Shown piece by piece: positions 28,721 through 38,121 of a stretch of 64,000 bases of DNA (position 1 is its first letter; each line of letters begins with the position of its first letter). The position numbers and the translations under genes are program-made. Under the pieces are notes generated by a model, which ran no database searches, was not told where the DNA came from, and saw only the letters and a program-made list of their open reading frames with translations. This DNA is from an uncultured Lentisphaerota bacterium. GTDB taxonomy: Bacteria; Verrucomicrobiota; Kiritimatiellia; CAIQIC01. Location of the stretch: NCBI GenBank assembly GCA_903896925.1, contig CAITZM010000115.1:1-64000 (forward strand), read 5' to 3'.

Positions 28721-30940
28721 ATGCAACGTACGGCCCTAATCGTCGCCGCCGGTCTAACCCTGACGCTGTTGGCCGCCGCGGTGCCTCCGGGCCAACGCCC
28801 GGGCCTGGGCCCCCGGCCGGCGGCGGAGGGGCGCCCGCCACGCGCTTTCAAAGCCAATGAAAATTCCGAGGTGCGTGCCGTGGCGCAAGACGTCGGCAGC
28901 CGGGAGGCGCCCCTCCTGTTCTGCATCGGCGTGCACATCGAACCGTTCGGCGCCACGATCAGCGCGGCCGCCGGCGGCGACCAGAACCCGCGCCCGCGGC
29001 CCGGCCCGGGCGGCGGCGCCGGCGGGCCCCGCAACGCACGGCTCGACTACCACGACCCGGAAGTCTTCAAGATGCATGCCGCCAACATCCGCACGCTGGC
29101 CGGCCTGGTGGAAAAACACGGCGGCAAACTGACCGTGCAGGCGCAATCCCCCTTCACGCGCCTCGCGGCGGAAAACCGGGAGCCCCTGCTCGCCGACCTG
29201 CAGCAACACGGCCATGAAATCGCGCTGCACTTTCACGAGGACGCGCACCTCGGCCGGCAGGGCGGCGATTTGCCCGTCGCAACGTGGACCGCCGTCATGC
29301 GCGAGGAACTGACGCTGATCCGCACGGCCGTGGGGCGTGAGGTGCCGCTGCGCTACTGGAGCGGCGGCAACATCTACCCGGGCGTGCTCGCGGCCGCCAG
29401 CGCCGCCGGACTGGACGTGATGAGCGACCACAAGAATCCGCGCAAGCAGGAAACCGACCCCGCCCTGCTCGCCATCCACCCCTGGCGTCCAGCAGGCGGA
29501 CCGGACGCCGACGATGTCGCCGCGTTCATCCGTCATGACCCGCAGGGTAAGATCGTTTACCTGCCGGACGGTCTCTTCGCCGACGCCGACTTCAAGTCGC
29601 GCAAGCAAGGCTCCGATGCCGACTACCTGAACTTCCTGACCGACGGGCTGGAGCGCTCGCTGTGCGCCGCGCGCAAGGACCGCGTGAATGTGTTCCACAT
29701 CACCGTGCACCCCGGCGAACTGCGCGGATCGCCGCGCGCGCCATTCCAAGCGCTGGAAGCCTGGCTGACCAAGGCGCTGGATCCGCTCGTGGCGGCCGGC
29801 AAAGTGCAGTGGGCCACCTTTGCGCAGATGGCCGACGCCTATGGCGCCTGGGAGCGTGCCAACCCCGGCGCCGACCCGCGCGGCCTGGCCCGCACGATGG
29901 ACAGGGACAGGCCCCACCCCGGCCCGACCCCGGACCCCGTGGCGCAGCCAGCGACGGCGGCGACACCGGAGCAAAAAAACGGACAGACGCTGACGGGGCC
30001 CGGCTACATCACCTTCGCCGTCAATGTGCACGACTGGTGCCATCCGCGCGAAAGCGCCGACACGCTCAAGCGCCTGGTCGGCATCTTCAAGCGCCAGGGC
30101 GTGAAGGGGGATTTTTACATGACCGGTCCGATGGCCGCCGTCTATCGCGCGCAATGCCCGGACGTCATCACGGCGCTCAAGGAAAGCGGCATGACCATCA
30201 GCTATCACTTCCGGCCGCCGCATCCGGCCTACACCGGCTTCAGCGACCGGCTCGCCCCTCTCGAGGGCGCGGCGCTGGAGGCCGCCTTGCGCGCGGTCGA
30301 GACCGGCGAACTCGACCTTGCCACCGGAGCGATCCACCCGGAGCGCAAGGGTGGCTACGCGCTGGTTGCCGAGACATTCGGCCAGCCGCCGGTCTGCGTC
30401 TCGGCGCTCACCGACCTGCCCAAGGTGAAAGCCGCGTTGCTGAAAATCTACCGAGGGATGGGTGCGAAGATGACCATGCTCTACCACGAGAGCGGCACCA
30501 GGGTGGAGCAGCCGTTTGAATTCGTGGAAGGCCTGCTCGTGCGGCCCAGCGACTTCAGCATCACGCGGTGGTCGCCGACGGGCAACCGGGCGGATGCCTT
30601 CTGGTGGGATAAACTGCGGTTTGACGCCACGGCATTAGATCCGACGGCGAAACTGCAAAAGGAACTGGCCCGGTGGCACGCGCCGCGCCCGCCGCTGATC
30701 ACGGCGCTCATCCACGAGAACAATTTCTACCGCCACGGTCCCGAGAGTTGGAAGGCCTGTTACCTGCAGGACCGCACCCCGCTGCCCTCGCCCTGGAATC
30801 TCAAAGCGGCGGATGCCTCACGACCACGCCCGCCGCAGGAAATCGAAAAAATCTTTGTGGCTTACGAAGGCCTGGTCGCCTACGCCGCCCAACATCTGAA
30901 GGTCGTCACCTCCGCCGACCTCGTCGCCCTCGCCCGCTAG
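28721..30940 (+). CDS. Secreted protein with two polysaccharide-deacetylase-like domains
   Basis: 739 residues with a signal peptide. Two NodB/CE4-like modules are separated by a Pro-rich linker (~395-425). Module A (~60-390) has LQQHGHEIALHFHEDAHLG, a candidate His-x3-His metal site, and WSGGNIYPGVLAAASAAGLD. Module B (~425-735) has VNVHDWCHP and SGMTISYHFRPPHPAYTG. Neither carries the classical TFDDG motif, so the chemistry is uncertain: deacetylase, or a related TIM-barrel hydrolase. AAAGGA lies seven bases before the ATG at 28721. It is divergent from the hybrid kinase operon. Confidence 0.65.
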   Translation: MQRTALIVAAGLTLTLLAAAVPPGQRPGLGPRPAAEGRPPRAFKANENSEVRAVAQDVGSREAPLLFCIGVHIEPFGATISAAAGGDQNPRPRPGPGGGAGGPRNARLDYHDPEVFKMHAANIRTLAGLVEKHGGKLTVQAQSPFTRLAAENREPLLADLQQHGHEIALHFHEDAHLGRQGGDLPVATWTAVMREELTLIRTAVGREVPLRYWSGGNIYPGVLAAASAAGLDVMSDHKNPRKQETDPALLAIHPWRPAGGPDADDVAAFIRHDPQGKIVYLPDGLFADADFKSRKQGSDADYLNFLTDGLERSLCAARKDRVNVFHITVHPGELRGSPRAPFQALEAWLTKALDPLVAAGKVQWATFAQMADAYGAWERANPGADPRGLARTMDRDRPHPGPTPDPVAQPATAATPEQKNGQTLTGPGYITFAVNVHDWCHPRESADTLKRLVGIFKRQGVKGDFYMTGPMAAVYRAQCPDVITALKESGMTISYHFRPPHPAYTGFSDRLAPLEGAALEAALRAVETGELDLATGAIHPERKGGYALVAETFGQPPVCVSALTDLPKVKAALLKIYRGMGAKMTMLYHESGTRVEQPFEFVEGLLVRPSDFSITRWSPTGNRADAFWWDKLRFDATALDPTAKLQKELARWHAPRPPLITALIHENNFYRHGPESWKACYLQDRTPLPSPWNLKAADASRPRPPQEIEKIFVAYEGLVAYAAQHLKVVTSADLVALAR

Positions 30941-30984
30941 CGCTGGCTCCTGTCGGCCAGCGGAAAGCTTCAATCGGCCATTCT

Positions 30985-32928
30985 TCAGTGCCGCCTGAGC
31001 CAGTCCCGAACGCCGGCGGCGTTGGGATCGGTGGGCGCCAGTTCGATGAATTTGCTGTACGCCTGTTTGGCCTGCTGCGTGGACAGCGGATCGTCGGCGA
31101 GCACATAACCGAGGACGTAGAAAGCCGCCGCGTTGTCGGCCTGCAGGCGGACGATTTCGCGCAGCTGCGTCAACGCTTCATCGCGCTTGCGTGCGCCGAG
31201 CTGCAGGAGCGCGAGGTTGTAGCGCGCGGCGATCATGTCGGGCTGCGCCCGGATCGCGTGCTCATAGGCGTCGCGCGCGCCGGTGTTGTCGCTTTTGGCG
31301 GCAAAGACGAGGCCGAGGTTGAACCACGCGTTGGCCATGCCCGGGTTGTTCTCAATGGCGCGTTTATAATAGCTGATCGCGCTCTCCCAATCCTGCTGGG
31401 CCTGGTATTGGCGCGCGCGGTTGTAGGCCACCACGGCGGCCTGGGGATTGACGGCGATCGGCGCGGGGGGTGCCTCCTCGGCGGCCACCTTCGGCGCCTT
31501 CTTGCCGCGCGTGGCGTCCTTGGCGGGCGGCAGGACCGGCGGCGCCACAGGACCGCGGACCTGCTCCAGGCTCAGTGCGCCCAGCCGTTCCTGCGCCTTC
31601 AGCACACGCGGATCGCCCGGGAACTGCTTGATGAATTGACGATAGGCGACAGCGGCGCGATCGGCCGATTTGAGCGCCAGGTCGAAAAGTTGCGCCAGCT
31701 GCCACTGCGCGTCCGCGTTCAACGGATCGATCTGCAGGGCATTCTTGAGCGCGACCAGCGCCGCGTCATATTCGCCCGTCCGCCCCGCGGCCGCGGCGAG
31801 GCCGAGATGCGCCGGCACAAACTTCCCGTCGAGGAGCAGGGCCTGCTTGAAGGACTTGAGCGCCGCCTCGGTCCGACCGTGGTCGAATTCGAAACGACCG
31901 AGCGCCGCATGGATGCGCGCCTGGTCGAAACAATACTTCGCCGCCTGCGTCAGGGCCTTCTCCTGCGCCGCAGCATTCTGCTCGCGCTCGGCGCGGCTCG
32001 CGGCCTCCAGGAACAGGATCACCGCGCGCGGCGTGTGTCCGCGCTCCGCTTCGGCGATGGCCTCCTGCACGATCGTATCGACCGTGCGGCCGGGCACGGT
32101 TTCGCTGCGCACCGGCGGTGCGGCCGGGGCCGGCCGGAGCAGCGCACGAACGCCGGAGGTCGGCGCCACCGCCGCGACGGCCGGCACGCCGCCGCCGAGG
32201 TCGGCGAGCAACTGGCGAGCGAGCTCGGCGTGCGCGTCCTGGGGCGCAACCGCCAGAAAGCGGCGCCACAGCGCGGCGGACTGGACCTTGTCGTTGTAGC
32301 GCTGCTGATAGATCCAGGCGAGATTGAACAGCGCGGGCGCGTACTGCCCGTCGCGGTCGAGCGCGCGGTTGAGTTGCGCGACGGCGCTGCGGTCGTCGCC
32401 CGCGCCGAGCTCGGCCAGCGCGAGGCGCGTGAGCACGCCCGGCGCCTGGGGCGCCCGTTGCGCGGCCTCCAGCAGGGCATGCCGCGCCTCCGGCCAGGCC
32501 TGCCGGTCCAGATAGATCTGCCCGAGCAGTTCCAGCGGCTCGCTGCGCGCGGTCTCGCGTGCGGCCAGTGGCAGGAGCAGGGCGACGGCCGCGCTGGCGT
32601 TGCCACCGGCGGCCTGCAGCGCCGCGAGATTGTATTGCGCCGCGGCGCAATCCGGCTCCACGCGCAGACAGGACTCGAACGCGGCGCGCGCGGCGGGCAG
32701 CTGATGCAGCTGCCAGGCGGCGCAGCCGAGGTAGTTCCAAGCCGCGGCATGGGCCTCGCCGCCGGGCTGGTGGACCGACTTTTCGAAACTGGACATCGCC
32801 CGGGCATAATTGCCGCGCTCGTATTCGCGGACCCCCGCCTTGTAGTCGCGCTCGCCCGGCGCGCCGCCACAGCCGGCCAGCACCAGCGCACACGCGACAG
32901 ACGACAGCGCTAAAAATATTTTAAGCAT
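30985..32928 (-). CDS. TPR-repeat lipoprotein
   Basis: 647 residues. A lipoprotein signal (MLKIFLALSSVACALVLAGC, lipid-modified Cys20) is followed by at least ten tetratricopeptide repeats in two blocks: AAWNYLGCAAWQLHQLPAAR onward in the N-terminal half, and MANAWFNLGLVFAAKSDNTG onward near the end. An Ala/Pro/Lys-rich linker lies between them (~485-525). AGGAG stands nine bases before the ATG at 32928. It probably scaffolds an envelope complex. No partner is obvious, since the flanking genes are unrelated and in other orientations. Confidence 0.85.
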   Translation of the reverse strand: MLKIFLALSSVACALVLAGCGGAPGERDYKAGVREYERGNYARAMSSFEKSVHQPGGEAHAAAWNYLGCAAWQLHQLPAARAAFESCLRVEPDCAAAQYNLAALQAAGGNASAAVALLLPLAARETARSEPLELLGQIYLDRQAWPEARHALLEAAQRAPQAPGVLTRLALAELGAGDDRSAVAQLNRALDRDGQYAPALFNLAWIYQQRYNDKVQSAALWRRFLAVAPQDAHAELARQLLADLGGGVPAVAAVAPTSGVRALLRPAPAAPPVRSETVPGRTVDTIVQEAIAEAERGHTPRAVILFLEAASRAEREQNAAAQEKALTQAAKYCFDQARIHAALGRFEFDHGRTEAALKSFKQALLLDGKFVPAHLGLAAAAGRTGEYDAALVALKNALQIDPLNADAQWQLAQLFDLALKSADRAAVAYRQFIKQFPGDPRVLKAQERLGALSLEQVRGPVAPPVLPPAKDATRGKKAPKVAAEEAPPAPIAVNPQAAVVAYNRARQYQAQQDWESAISYYKRAIENNPGMANAWFNLGLVFAAKSDNTGARDAYEHAIRAQPDMIAARYNLALLQLGARKRDEALTQLREIVRLQADNAAAFYVLGYVLADDPLSTQQAKQAYSKFIELAPTDPNAAGVRDWLRRH

Positions 32929-33043
32929 GACGGCTTGCTCCTGATGAAAAAAAGCGGGCACATGATACCGCAGGCCCTGCCCTGCCGCACGGAAAAACGC
33001 ATGCGCGGCCAAAGCGCGCCGCAAGATTCTGGATGAGGGCTAC

Positions 33044-33094
33044 CTGTAGCGGCGGCCTGTGGCCGCCGTCGGCGCTCGCAGAGCGCCGCTACAG
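33044..33094. repeat. Nested-hairpin repeat, CTGTAGCGGCGG...CCGCTACAG
   Basis: Two inner hairpins (GGCGGCC-TGT-GGCCGCC and GGCGCTC-GCA-GAGCGCC) are enclosed by CTGTAGCG/CGCTACAG outer arms. The same composite occurs in opposite orientation at 47124-47174. It lies in the gap between the TPR gene and yjbQ. A CGGGTCGGTGACCCG palindrome at 33211-33225 resembles the first 16 bases of the window. Confidence 0.7.
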
Positions 33095-33315
33095 ACGCGC
33101 CGCGCCAACACCTCGTAAAGCGCAGGGCATCTCACTCAACTCCGAAGCAATGCATGTTATTACGGAGGGGGTATACCGTGTGATCGCGGCTTGTTTGGGC
33201 TTGGGTGCGCCGGGTCGGTGACCCGGCCTACAACGCTGCATCGCAGTCATCTCGCCCCCCGCAGCCACCCTCCAAGATCACGCAGCTCGCAGCCCACCAC
33301 GCGCCGCGGTGCGCC

Positions 33316-33702
33316 TCACACGCCGATCCAGGCCTCGCGCTGGCGCGGGCCGTCGAATTCGCAGAAGAACAGGCCCTGCCAGGTGCCGAGCTGGAGCCGG
33401 CCGGCGCTGACCAGCACGCGGACGCTGCTGCCCATCAGGCTGGCCTTGAGATGCGCCGCGCTGTTACCCTCACCATGGCGATAGTCGCCGCGCCACGGCA
33501 CGAGCCGCTCGAGCGCGGTGGTGAGGTCGCGCACGACGTCCGGATCGGCATTCTCGTTGATGGTGATGCCCGCCGTGGTATGCGGGATGAAAACGGTCAG
33601 CGAGCCCTCGCCCACCCCCAGCTCGCGGGCGGCAGCCTGGACCCGGGCGGTGATATTGATGAAATCCGTGCGGCCGCCGGTGCTGATAGATAAAACTTTC
33701 AT
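33316..33702 (-). CDS. yjbQ: YjbQ / UPF0047 family protein
   Basis: 128 residues, full length for the family, with the signature HTTAGITINENADPDVVRD and the C-terminal GTWQGLFFCEFDGPR. YjbQ proteins form small trimers; a weak secondary thiamine-phosphate synthase activity has been reported, but the physiological role remains unsettled. The gene is divergent from the CNNM pair. A TAGGT-CGGC-ACCTA inverted repeat overlaps the sequence just upstream of its ATG (33703-33716). Confidence 0.93.
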   Translation of the reverse strand: MKVLSISTGGRTDFINITARVQAAARELGVGEGSLTVFIPHTTAGITINENADPDVVRDLTTALERLVPWRGDYRHGEGNSAAHLKASLMGSSVRVLVSAGRLQLGTWQGLFFCEFDGPRQREAWIGV

Positions 33703-33758
33703 TAGGTCGGCACCTAGTATAGAAATTTTTGCGCCGCGTCAACCGCGCGCACGTGAAT

Positions 33759-34988
33759 ATGGACAGCCTAACTATCATCGAAATGGCCGGGTGGCCCGTG
33801 TTGCTGCTGGCCTCGGCCTTTTTTTCCGGGTCGGAGACGGTGTTCTTTTCACTCGACCCGCTGGCGCTCCGGCGGCTGAACCAGCGCAACCCGGCGGCAG
33901 GTGCGCGCATCCATGCCATCCTCATCCAGCCGACGCGCCTGCTCTCGACCATCCTCATCGGCAACACGGTCGCCGGCGTGGCGCTGGCCGCGCTGGGGTT
34001 TGCGTTGGCCGAAAAGCTCTTCCCCGACCTGGGCGAACTGGTCGCCATCATCGCCGTCACCGGCCTGCTGGTCGTCTTCGGCGACGCGCTGCCCAAGCGC
34101 ATCGGACTGCTCTGGGGCGAGCAGCTTGCGCCGCTGCATGCGCTGATCCTGCGGCCGCTGGAGCACCTCTTCACGCCCCTGCGCATCCTGTTGGAACGGC
34201 TGACGCGCACCCTGGAACCGTTCTTCCGCCCGCGCGGCCGCACGCTGAGCCAGGAGGAGTTCGAAACCGTCCTCGACATCAGCAACGAGGAGGGCGTGAT
34301 CAATGCCGACGAGCTGGCGATGGTCAAGGCGATCATCCGCATGGAGGACCTGCGCGCCGGCAACGTGATGACGCCGCGCGTGGACCTGATCGGCTTCGAC
34401 CTCGACGATGACCCCGCCACGCTGCTGCCCCGCGCGCGCCAGAGCAAGCGCAACTTCCTGCTGCTCTACCGCGGCAACCTCGACAGCGTCGAGGGCTTCC
34501 TGGACGTCCGCAAGTTCCTGCTCGATCCGCAGCACCAGCTCGAGGCCGCGCGCCTGCCGGCGTTTTTCGTGCCGCAGAACAGCCCGCTGAGCCAGCTGCT
34601 CAACCAGTTCCAAAAACGCCGCATTGCCGTGGTCGTGGATGAGTACGGCGGTACGGCGGGCGTCGTCACGCGCGGCGACGTGCTCGAGGAGATCACCGGC
34701 GAAATCTACAACGAGCTGAACAAGCCGCGCCCGCTCTTCCAGGCCGCCGGCCCGCACCGCTGGCTCGTGGATGCGAACATCAGCCTCGAGGAAATCAACC
34801 GCAAGCTGCGCCTGCACCTGGACGCCGAAGGCGCCGACCGGCTCGCCGGCTGGATCACCGCCCAGGCCGGCCATGTGCCGCAGCAGGGCGACGTGGTCGA
34901 GGCGCCCGGCTGCCGCGTCACCATCCTGCAAACGCTCAAGCAGCGCGTCACGCTGGCGCAGATCGAAAAGCTGGAGGCCGCCGGATGA
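33759..34988 (+). CDS. CNNM/CBS-domain transporter-like protein (HlyC/CorC family)
   Basis: 409 residues from the ATG at 33759 (a TTG at 33729 is also in frame). The DUF21/CNNM membrane domain occupies ~1-180 (FFSGSETVFFSLDPLALRRL), a CBS pair ~195-325 (VVVDEYGGTAGVVTRGD) and a CorC_HlyC domain the C-terminal ~80 residues. CNNM proteins are associated with Mg2+ or Co2+ efflux. The stop overlaps the start of a paralogue by four bases. Confidence 0.88.
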   Translation: MDSLTIIEMAGWPVLLLASAFFSGSETVFFSLDPLALRRLNQRNPAAGARIHAILIQPTRLLSTILIGNTVAGVALAALGFALAEKLFPDLGELVAIIAVTGLLVVFGDALPKRIGLLWGEQLAPLHALILRPLEHLFTPLRILLERLTRTLEPFFRPRGRTLSQEEFETVLDISNEEGVINADELAMVKAIIRMEDLRAGNVMTPRVDLIGFDLDDDPATLLPRARQSKRNFLLLYRGNLDSVEGFLDVRKFLLDPQHQLEAARLPAFFVPQNSPLSQLLNQFQKRRIAVVVDEYGGTAGVVTRGDVLEEITGEIYNELNKPRPLFQAAGPHRWLVDANISLEEINRKLRLHLDAEGADRLAGWITAQAGHVPQQGDVVEAPGCRVTILQTLKQRVTLAQIEKLEAAG

Positions 34989-35947
34989 GCCTCGGCCTCC
35001 AACTCTTCCTGATCGCGCTGGGCCTGCTGCTGACCGCCTTCTTCGCCGGCATCGAGACCGGGCTGATTTCGATCAACCGCCTGCGCCTGCGCCATCTCGT
35101 GCGCCGCAAGGTGGCGGGCGCCGACATCCTCCAGGGGTTCCTCCAGCGCCCCGACGACCTGCTCGGCACGACCCTGGTCGGCCTGAACATCGGCACGACC
35201 GTCGCCGCCGTGCTCGCCACCAGCATCGGCCTGCATTTCGCCGGTACCGGCGGAGAGGTCGCCGCCGACGTGCTCATGATCTTCCTCATCCTCATCCTCG
35301 GCGAATACATCCCCAAGGCCTGGTTCCAGAGCTTCCCGGCGCGGCGCTGCCTGCCCTTCGCCCGCCTGCTCAGCGGCTCGCGCTGGCTGCTGACGCCGCT
35401 GCGCGTGCCCCTGATGGGCGTGGTGAAACTGTTCCTGCCGCGGGTGGTCGCCGAAAAGGCCACGCCGTTCGTCACCCGCGAGGAACTGTTCCACCTCACC
35501 ACCGAGGGCCAGACCAGCGGCGTGCTGACGGCGCAGGAACACCGCATGATCCACAGCATTTTCGAGCTGAAGATGAAGACCTGCCGCGAGGTCATGACCC
35601 CGCGCGAGAAGATCATCTACGTCCCGGCCGAGACGCCGATCGAGGAGATCCTCGAGCTCGCGCGCACCAAGAACCTCAACCGCCTGCCCGTGCGCGACGA
35701 AGCCAAGCAGCAGTTCATCGGCATCCTCAACGTCTTCGACCTGCTCTGCGACGACGCGCCCGCCGGCAAGACCGCCCGCGCCTACATGCGCCAACCGCAG
35801 CTCGTCGCCGACCACACGCCCGTGGACCACATCCTGCCGCGGATGCGCGTCACCCGCCAGCCGATGGTCCTCGTCGTGGATGAGCGCATGGAAGTCATCG
35901 GCCTGGTCACCCTCGCCGACGTGCTCGACGAAATCCTCGGCACGTGA
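34985..35947 (+). CDS. CNNM/CBS-domain protein, short paralogue
   Basis: 320 residues with a CNNM domain (FFAGIETGLISINRLRLRHL) and a CBS pair (REVMTPREKIIYVPAETPIE, NRLPVRDEAK). Unlike the upstream paralogue it stops after the CBS pair and lacks the CorC_HlyC domain. The ATGA overlap implies coupled translation, and the pair probably forms a heterodimer. CNNM proteins dimerise through both membrane and CBS parts. A palindrome pair follows directly. Confidence 0.88.
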   Translation: MSLGLQLFLIALGLLLTAFFAGIETGLISINRLRLRHLVRRKVAGADILQGFLQRPDDLLGTTLVGLNIGTTVAAVLATSIGLHFAGTGGEVAADVLMIFLILILGEYIPKAWFQSFPARRCLPFARLLSGSRWLLTPLRVPLMGVVKLFLPRVVAEKATPFVTREELFHLTTEGQTSGVLTAQEHRMIHSIFELKMKTCREVMTPREKIIYVPAETPIEEILELARTKNLNRLPVRDEAKQQFIGILNVFDLLCDDAPAGKTARAYMRQPQLVADHTPVDHILPRMRVTRQPMVLVVDERMEVIGLVTLADVLDEILGT

Positions 35948-35952
35948 GTTAT

Positions 35953-35998
35953 CTAGGCCTTGGAAACGGAAACCGGTGTTTTTCCAGGCCTTGGAAAG
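35953..35998. repeat. Pair of GGCCTTGGAAA palindromes, 31 bp apart
   Basis: CTTGGAAA cores lie at 35959-35966 and 35990-35997, exactly 31 bases apart. The second has the full TTTCCAGGCCTTGGAAA palindrome; the first has lost most of its left arm. The pair sits between convergent genes (CNNM paralogue and endonuclease V). Confidence 0.7.
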
Positions 35999-36180
35999 TT
36001 TCGCCCTACCCTTTCCTCGCCCCACCCCTGTAAACCGATAGGGTCCCGTCAGGGTTTCGTTACCCCTGGCGATCATGGGCGATAGTTATTACGCCGTACC
36101 ACATCAACAACGGCGGCGTGACACGCCGCCCTCCAGAAGAGAGGACGCCCTCCGCGGCGGAGGGCTGCGCCGGTTCGTGT

Positions 36181-36918
36181 TTATCGGCCATCCGGCAAAG
36201 ACTCCGACCGGCCGTGCAGGGCTGCGGGGAGCTGGGCCACCATCGCCAGCCGCAGCTGGTTGCCGAGGATATGTGCCGCACGCGTGGGCTCAGGCAGGCG
36301 ATAGCGCGCGGCGCAGCGCAGGACCAGCTCCGCCGCGCCCGCCAGGTCGGCGCGATGGCCGATGCTGATGTACATCGGCTGCACCCCGGCGCGCGTGCGC
36401 ACGGCGAGGCCGACGGTTTCGCCGCGGTGGAGCAACGGCGCGGCCGCACCGCGACGCTCAGAAAGCTTTTCGAAAGTTCCGCACAGGATGCTTTTCGCGC
36501 AACCGATCGCCGGCAACTCCAGCAGCCAGCCGAGATGACAGGCGAGGCCGAAGCGGCGCGGATGCGCCAGGCCCTGCCCGTCCACCAGCACGGCATCCGG
36601 TTGCATGCGCAACCGGCGGAAACAGGCGAGCAGCGGCGGAATCTCGCGGAACGAAAGCAGGCCCGGCACGTAGGGAAACCGCGCGCTATCCGCCGCCGTC
36701 GCCTGTGCGACGATCTCCAAGTCCGGCAAGCGCAGCACCACCACGGCCGCAAAAAGCCGGTCAGAGTGCTTGTCATAAGAGACATCCGTGCCAGCCACCA
36801 GCGCGCCCGCGCCCAGCGGCGGCAGTGGCGACACGACGACCTTACCGCGCAGCCGTTCCTGCAGCGCGATGGCCGCGCGCGGCGTCAGGTCCCAGTGATG
36901 GCGATGGACGATGCGCAT
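36181..36918 (-). CDS. nfi: Endonuclease V
   Basis: 245 residues. The three catalytic acidic residues of the family are in place in AGTDVSYDK, YVPGLLSFREIP and PDAVLVDGQGLAHPRRFG, with GCAKS and TVGLAVRTRAGVQPMYIS following. It nicks DNA near deaminated bases, mainly inosine. The ATG at 36918 matches the usual N-terminus; extension to 36990 runs into a repeat. No Shine-Dalgarno is visible. It lies just downstream of mutY and priA on the same strand, giving a small DNA-repair group. Confidence 0.93.
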   Translation of the reverse strand: MRIVHRHHWDLTPRAAIALQERLRGKVVVSPLPPLGAGALVAGTDVSYDKHSDRLFAAVVVLRLPDLEIVAQATAADSARFPYVPGLLSFREIPPLLACFRRLRMQPDAVLVDGQGLAHPRRFGLACHLGWLLELPAIGCAKSILCGTFEKLSERRGAAAPLLHRGETVGLAVRTRAGVQPMYISIGHRADLAGAAELVLRCAARYRLPEPTRAAHILGNQLRLAMVAQLPAALHGRSESLPDGR

Positions 36919-36930
36919 GATTAAATTTTT

Positions 36931-37004
36931 GTAGGGACGCAGTCTTGCTGCGCCCGTCTTCACGCAACCACCACACATGGGGCGCAGCAAGACTGCGCCC
37001 CTAC
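36931..37004. repeat. Long inverted repeat, GTAGGGACGCAGTCTTGCTGCGCCC arms
   Basis: Near-perfect ~25-bp arms (36931-36955 and 36979-37004) are separated by ~23 bases. Each arm also contains an internal GCAGTCTTGCTGC-type self-complementary segment. It fills the gap between nfi and mutY. Related copies are at 45975-46232 and 52203-52278. Confidence 0.8.
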
Positions 37005-37005
37005 C

Positions 37006-38115
37006 TCAAAACTCCGGCGGTTTCACGTCGCGCAGCGCGGCGATGATGTGCAGATCGGCGCGCGAAAACGGCTTGTCCCGCAGCCTGGCAAACGGCACCC
37101 ACGCGATATCCAGGCATTGGATCCGGTGCGGTTTGCCGCGCGCAATCCGGCACCAGTGCGCGTGCAGCGCGATCGTGAAATGGCTGTAGGCGTGCTGCAC
37201 CACCGTCACGCACGGGCCGACGCGGACGGCGATGCCCAGCTCTTCCTTGAGTTCACGGGCGATGCACTCCTCCATCGTCTCGCCCGGCTCCTGCTTGCCG
37301 CCCGGGAATTCCCACAGTCCGCCGAGCATCTCGTGCTCGTGGCGGCGCGCGACCAGAAACTCGCCGCGCCGGTTCACGATCACGCCCGCGCCCACGATCT
37401 TGTGCGGCAGCTTTTTCTTCGCGGCCTTGGCCGGGAAATTCTCCGGCTGGCCGTCGGCATAGCCCTGGCAAACGGTTTTCAGAGGGCAGTCCGGGCAGTC
37501 CGGCTGGCGTGGCGTGCAGCAGAGGGCGCCGAGTTCCATCAGCGCTTCGTTGAACTCCCCCGCCCTGCCGTGCGGCAGCAGTTCATCGACCCACACCTGC
37601 AGCTGCTTTTTGCCCGCCGCACCCCGCGGGTCGGCGCCGAAGGCGAACACGCGGCACAGCACGCGGGCCACGTTGCCATCCACGACCGCCACATCGAGGT
37701 TAAACGCCAGACTGCCGACCGCCGCTGCCGTATAGGGCCCGACGCCCGGCAGCGCGAGCAGGGCCTCGAAGGTCTGCGGGAAATGCCCGCCGCAATGTTC
37801 GACGAGCCACTGCGCCGTCTGGTGGGCGCGCCGGGCGCGGGAGTAATAACCCAGCCCTTCCCATTGCTTGAGCACGTCCTGCTGCCCCGCCGCCGCCAGC
37901 GCGGCCAGGCTCGGGAACCGCTCCATGAAGCGCAGGAAATAGGCGCGGGCCTGCTCCACGCGCGTCTGCTGGAGCATCAGCTCGGAAATCCAGACACGGT
38001 ACGGCGTGCGCTGCTCCCTCCACGGCATCTCCCGCTTGTGTTTCCGGAACCAGGCCGGCAAGGACCGCCGGAAAGCCTGCCTCACATCCGCACTGATGGC
38101 ATGGTTGTTATTCAT
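37006..38115 (-). CDS. mutY: A/G-specific adenine glycosylase
   Basis: 369 residues. The HhH-GPD domain carries catalytic Glu45 (ISELMLQQTRV), LPGVGPYTAAAVG and the catalytic Asp in VVDGNVARVLCR. A perfect C-x6-C-x2-C-x5-C 4Fe-4S loop follows (CTPRQPDCPDCPLKTVC), and the C-terminal Nudix-like domain has GGKQEPGETMEECIARELKEE. MutY removes adenine opposite 8-oxoguanine. The intact Nudix box is closer to the active MutT consensus than in E. coli MutY. It starts six bases after priA ends, in the same operon. Confidence 0.95.
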   Translation of the reverse strand: MNNNHAISADVRQAFRRSLPAWFRKHKREMPWREQRTPYRVWISELMLQQTRVEQARAYFLRFMERFPSLAALAAAGQQDVLKQWEGLGYYSRARRAHQTAQWLVEHCGGHFPQTFEALLALPGVGPYTAAAVGSLAFNLDVAVVDGNVARVLCRVFAFGADPRGAAGKKQLQVWVDELLPHGRAGEFNEALMELGALCCTPRQPDCPDCPLKTVCQGYADGQPENFPAKAAKKKLPHKIVGAGVIVNRRGEFLVARRHEHEMLGGLWEFPGGKQEPGETMEECIARELKEELGIAVRVGPCVTVVQHAYSHFTIALHAHWCRIARGKPHRIQCLDIAWVPFARLRDKPFSRADLHIIAALRDVKPPEF

Positions 38116-38121
38116 TTCGTT

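Noticed and set aside
33150..33221. 23-codon open frame and a MerR-like ACGGAGGGGGTATACCGT inverted repeat
   Set aside because: The frame ends inside a repeat and has no ribosome-binding site. The inverted repeat has no -35/-10 pair around it and no metal-response gene downstream.
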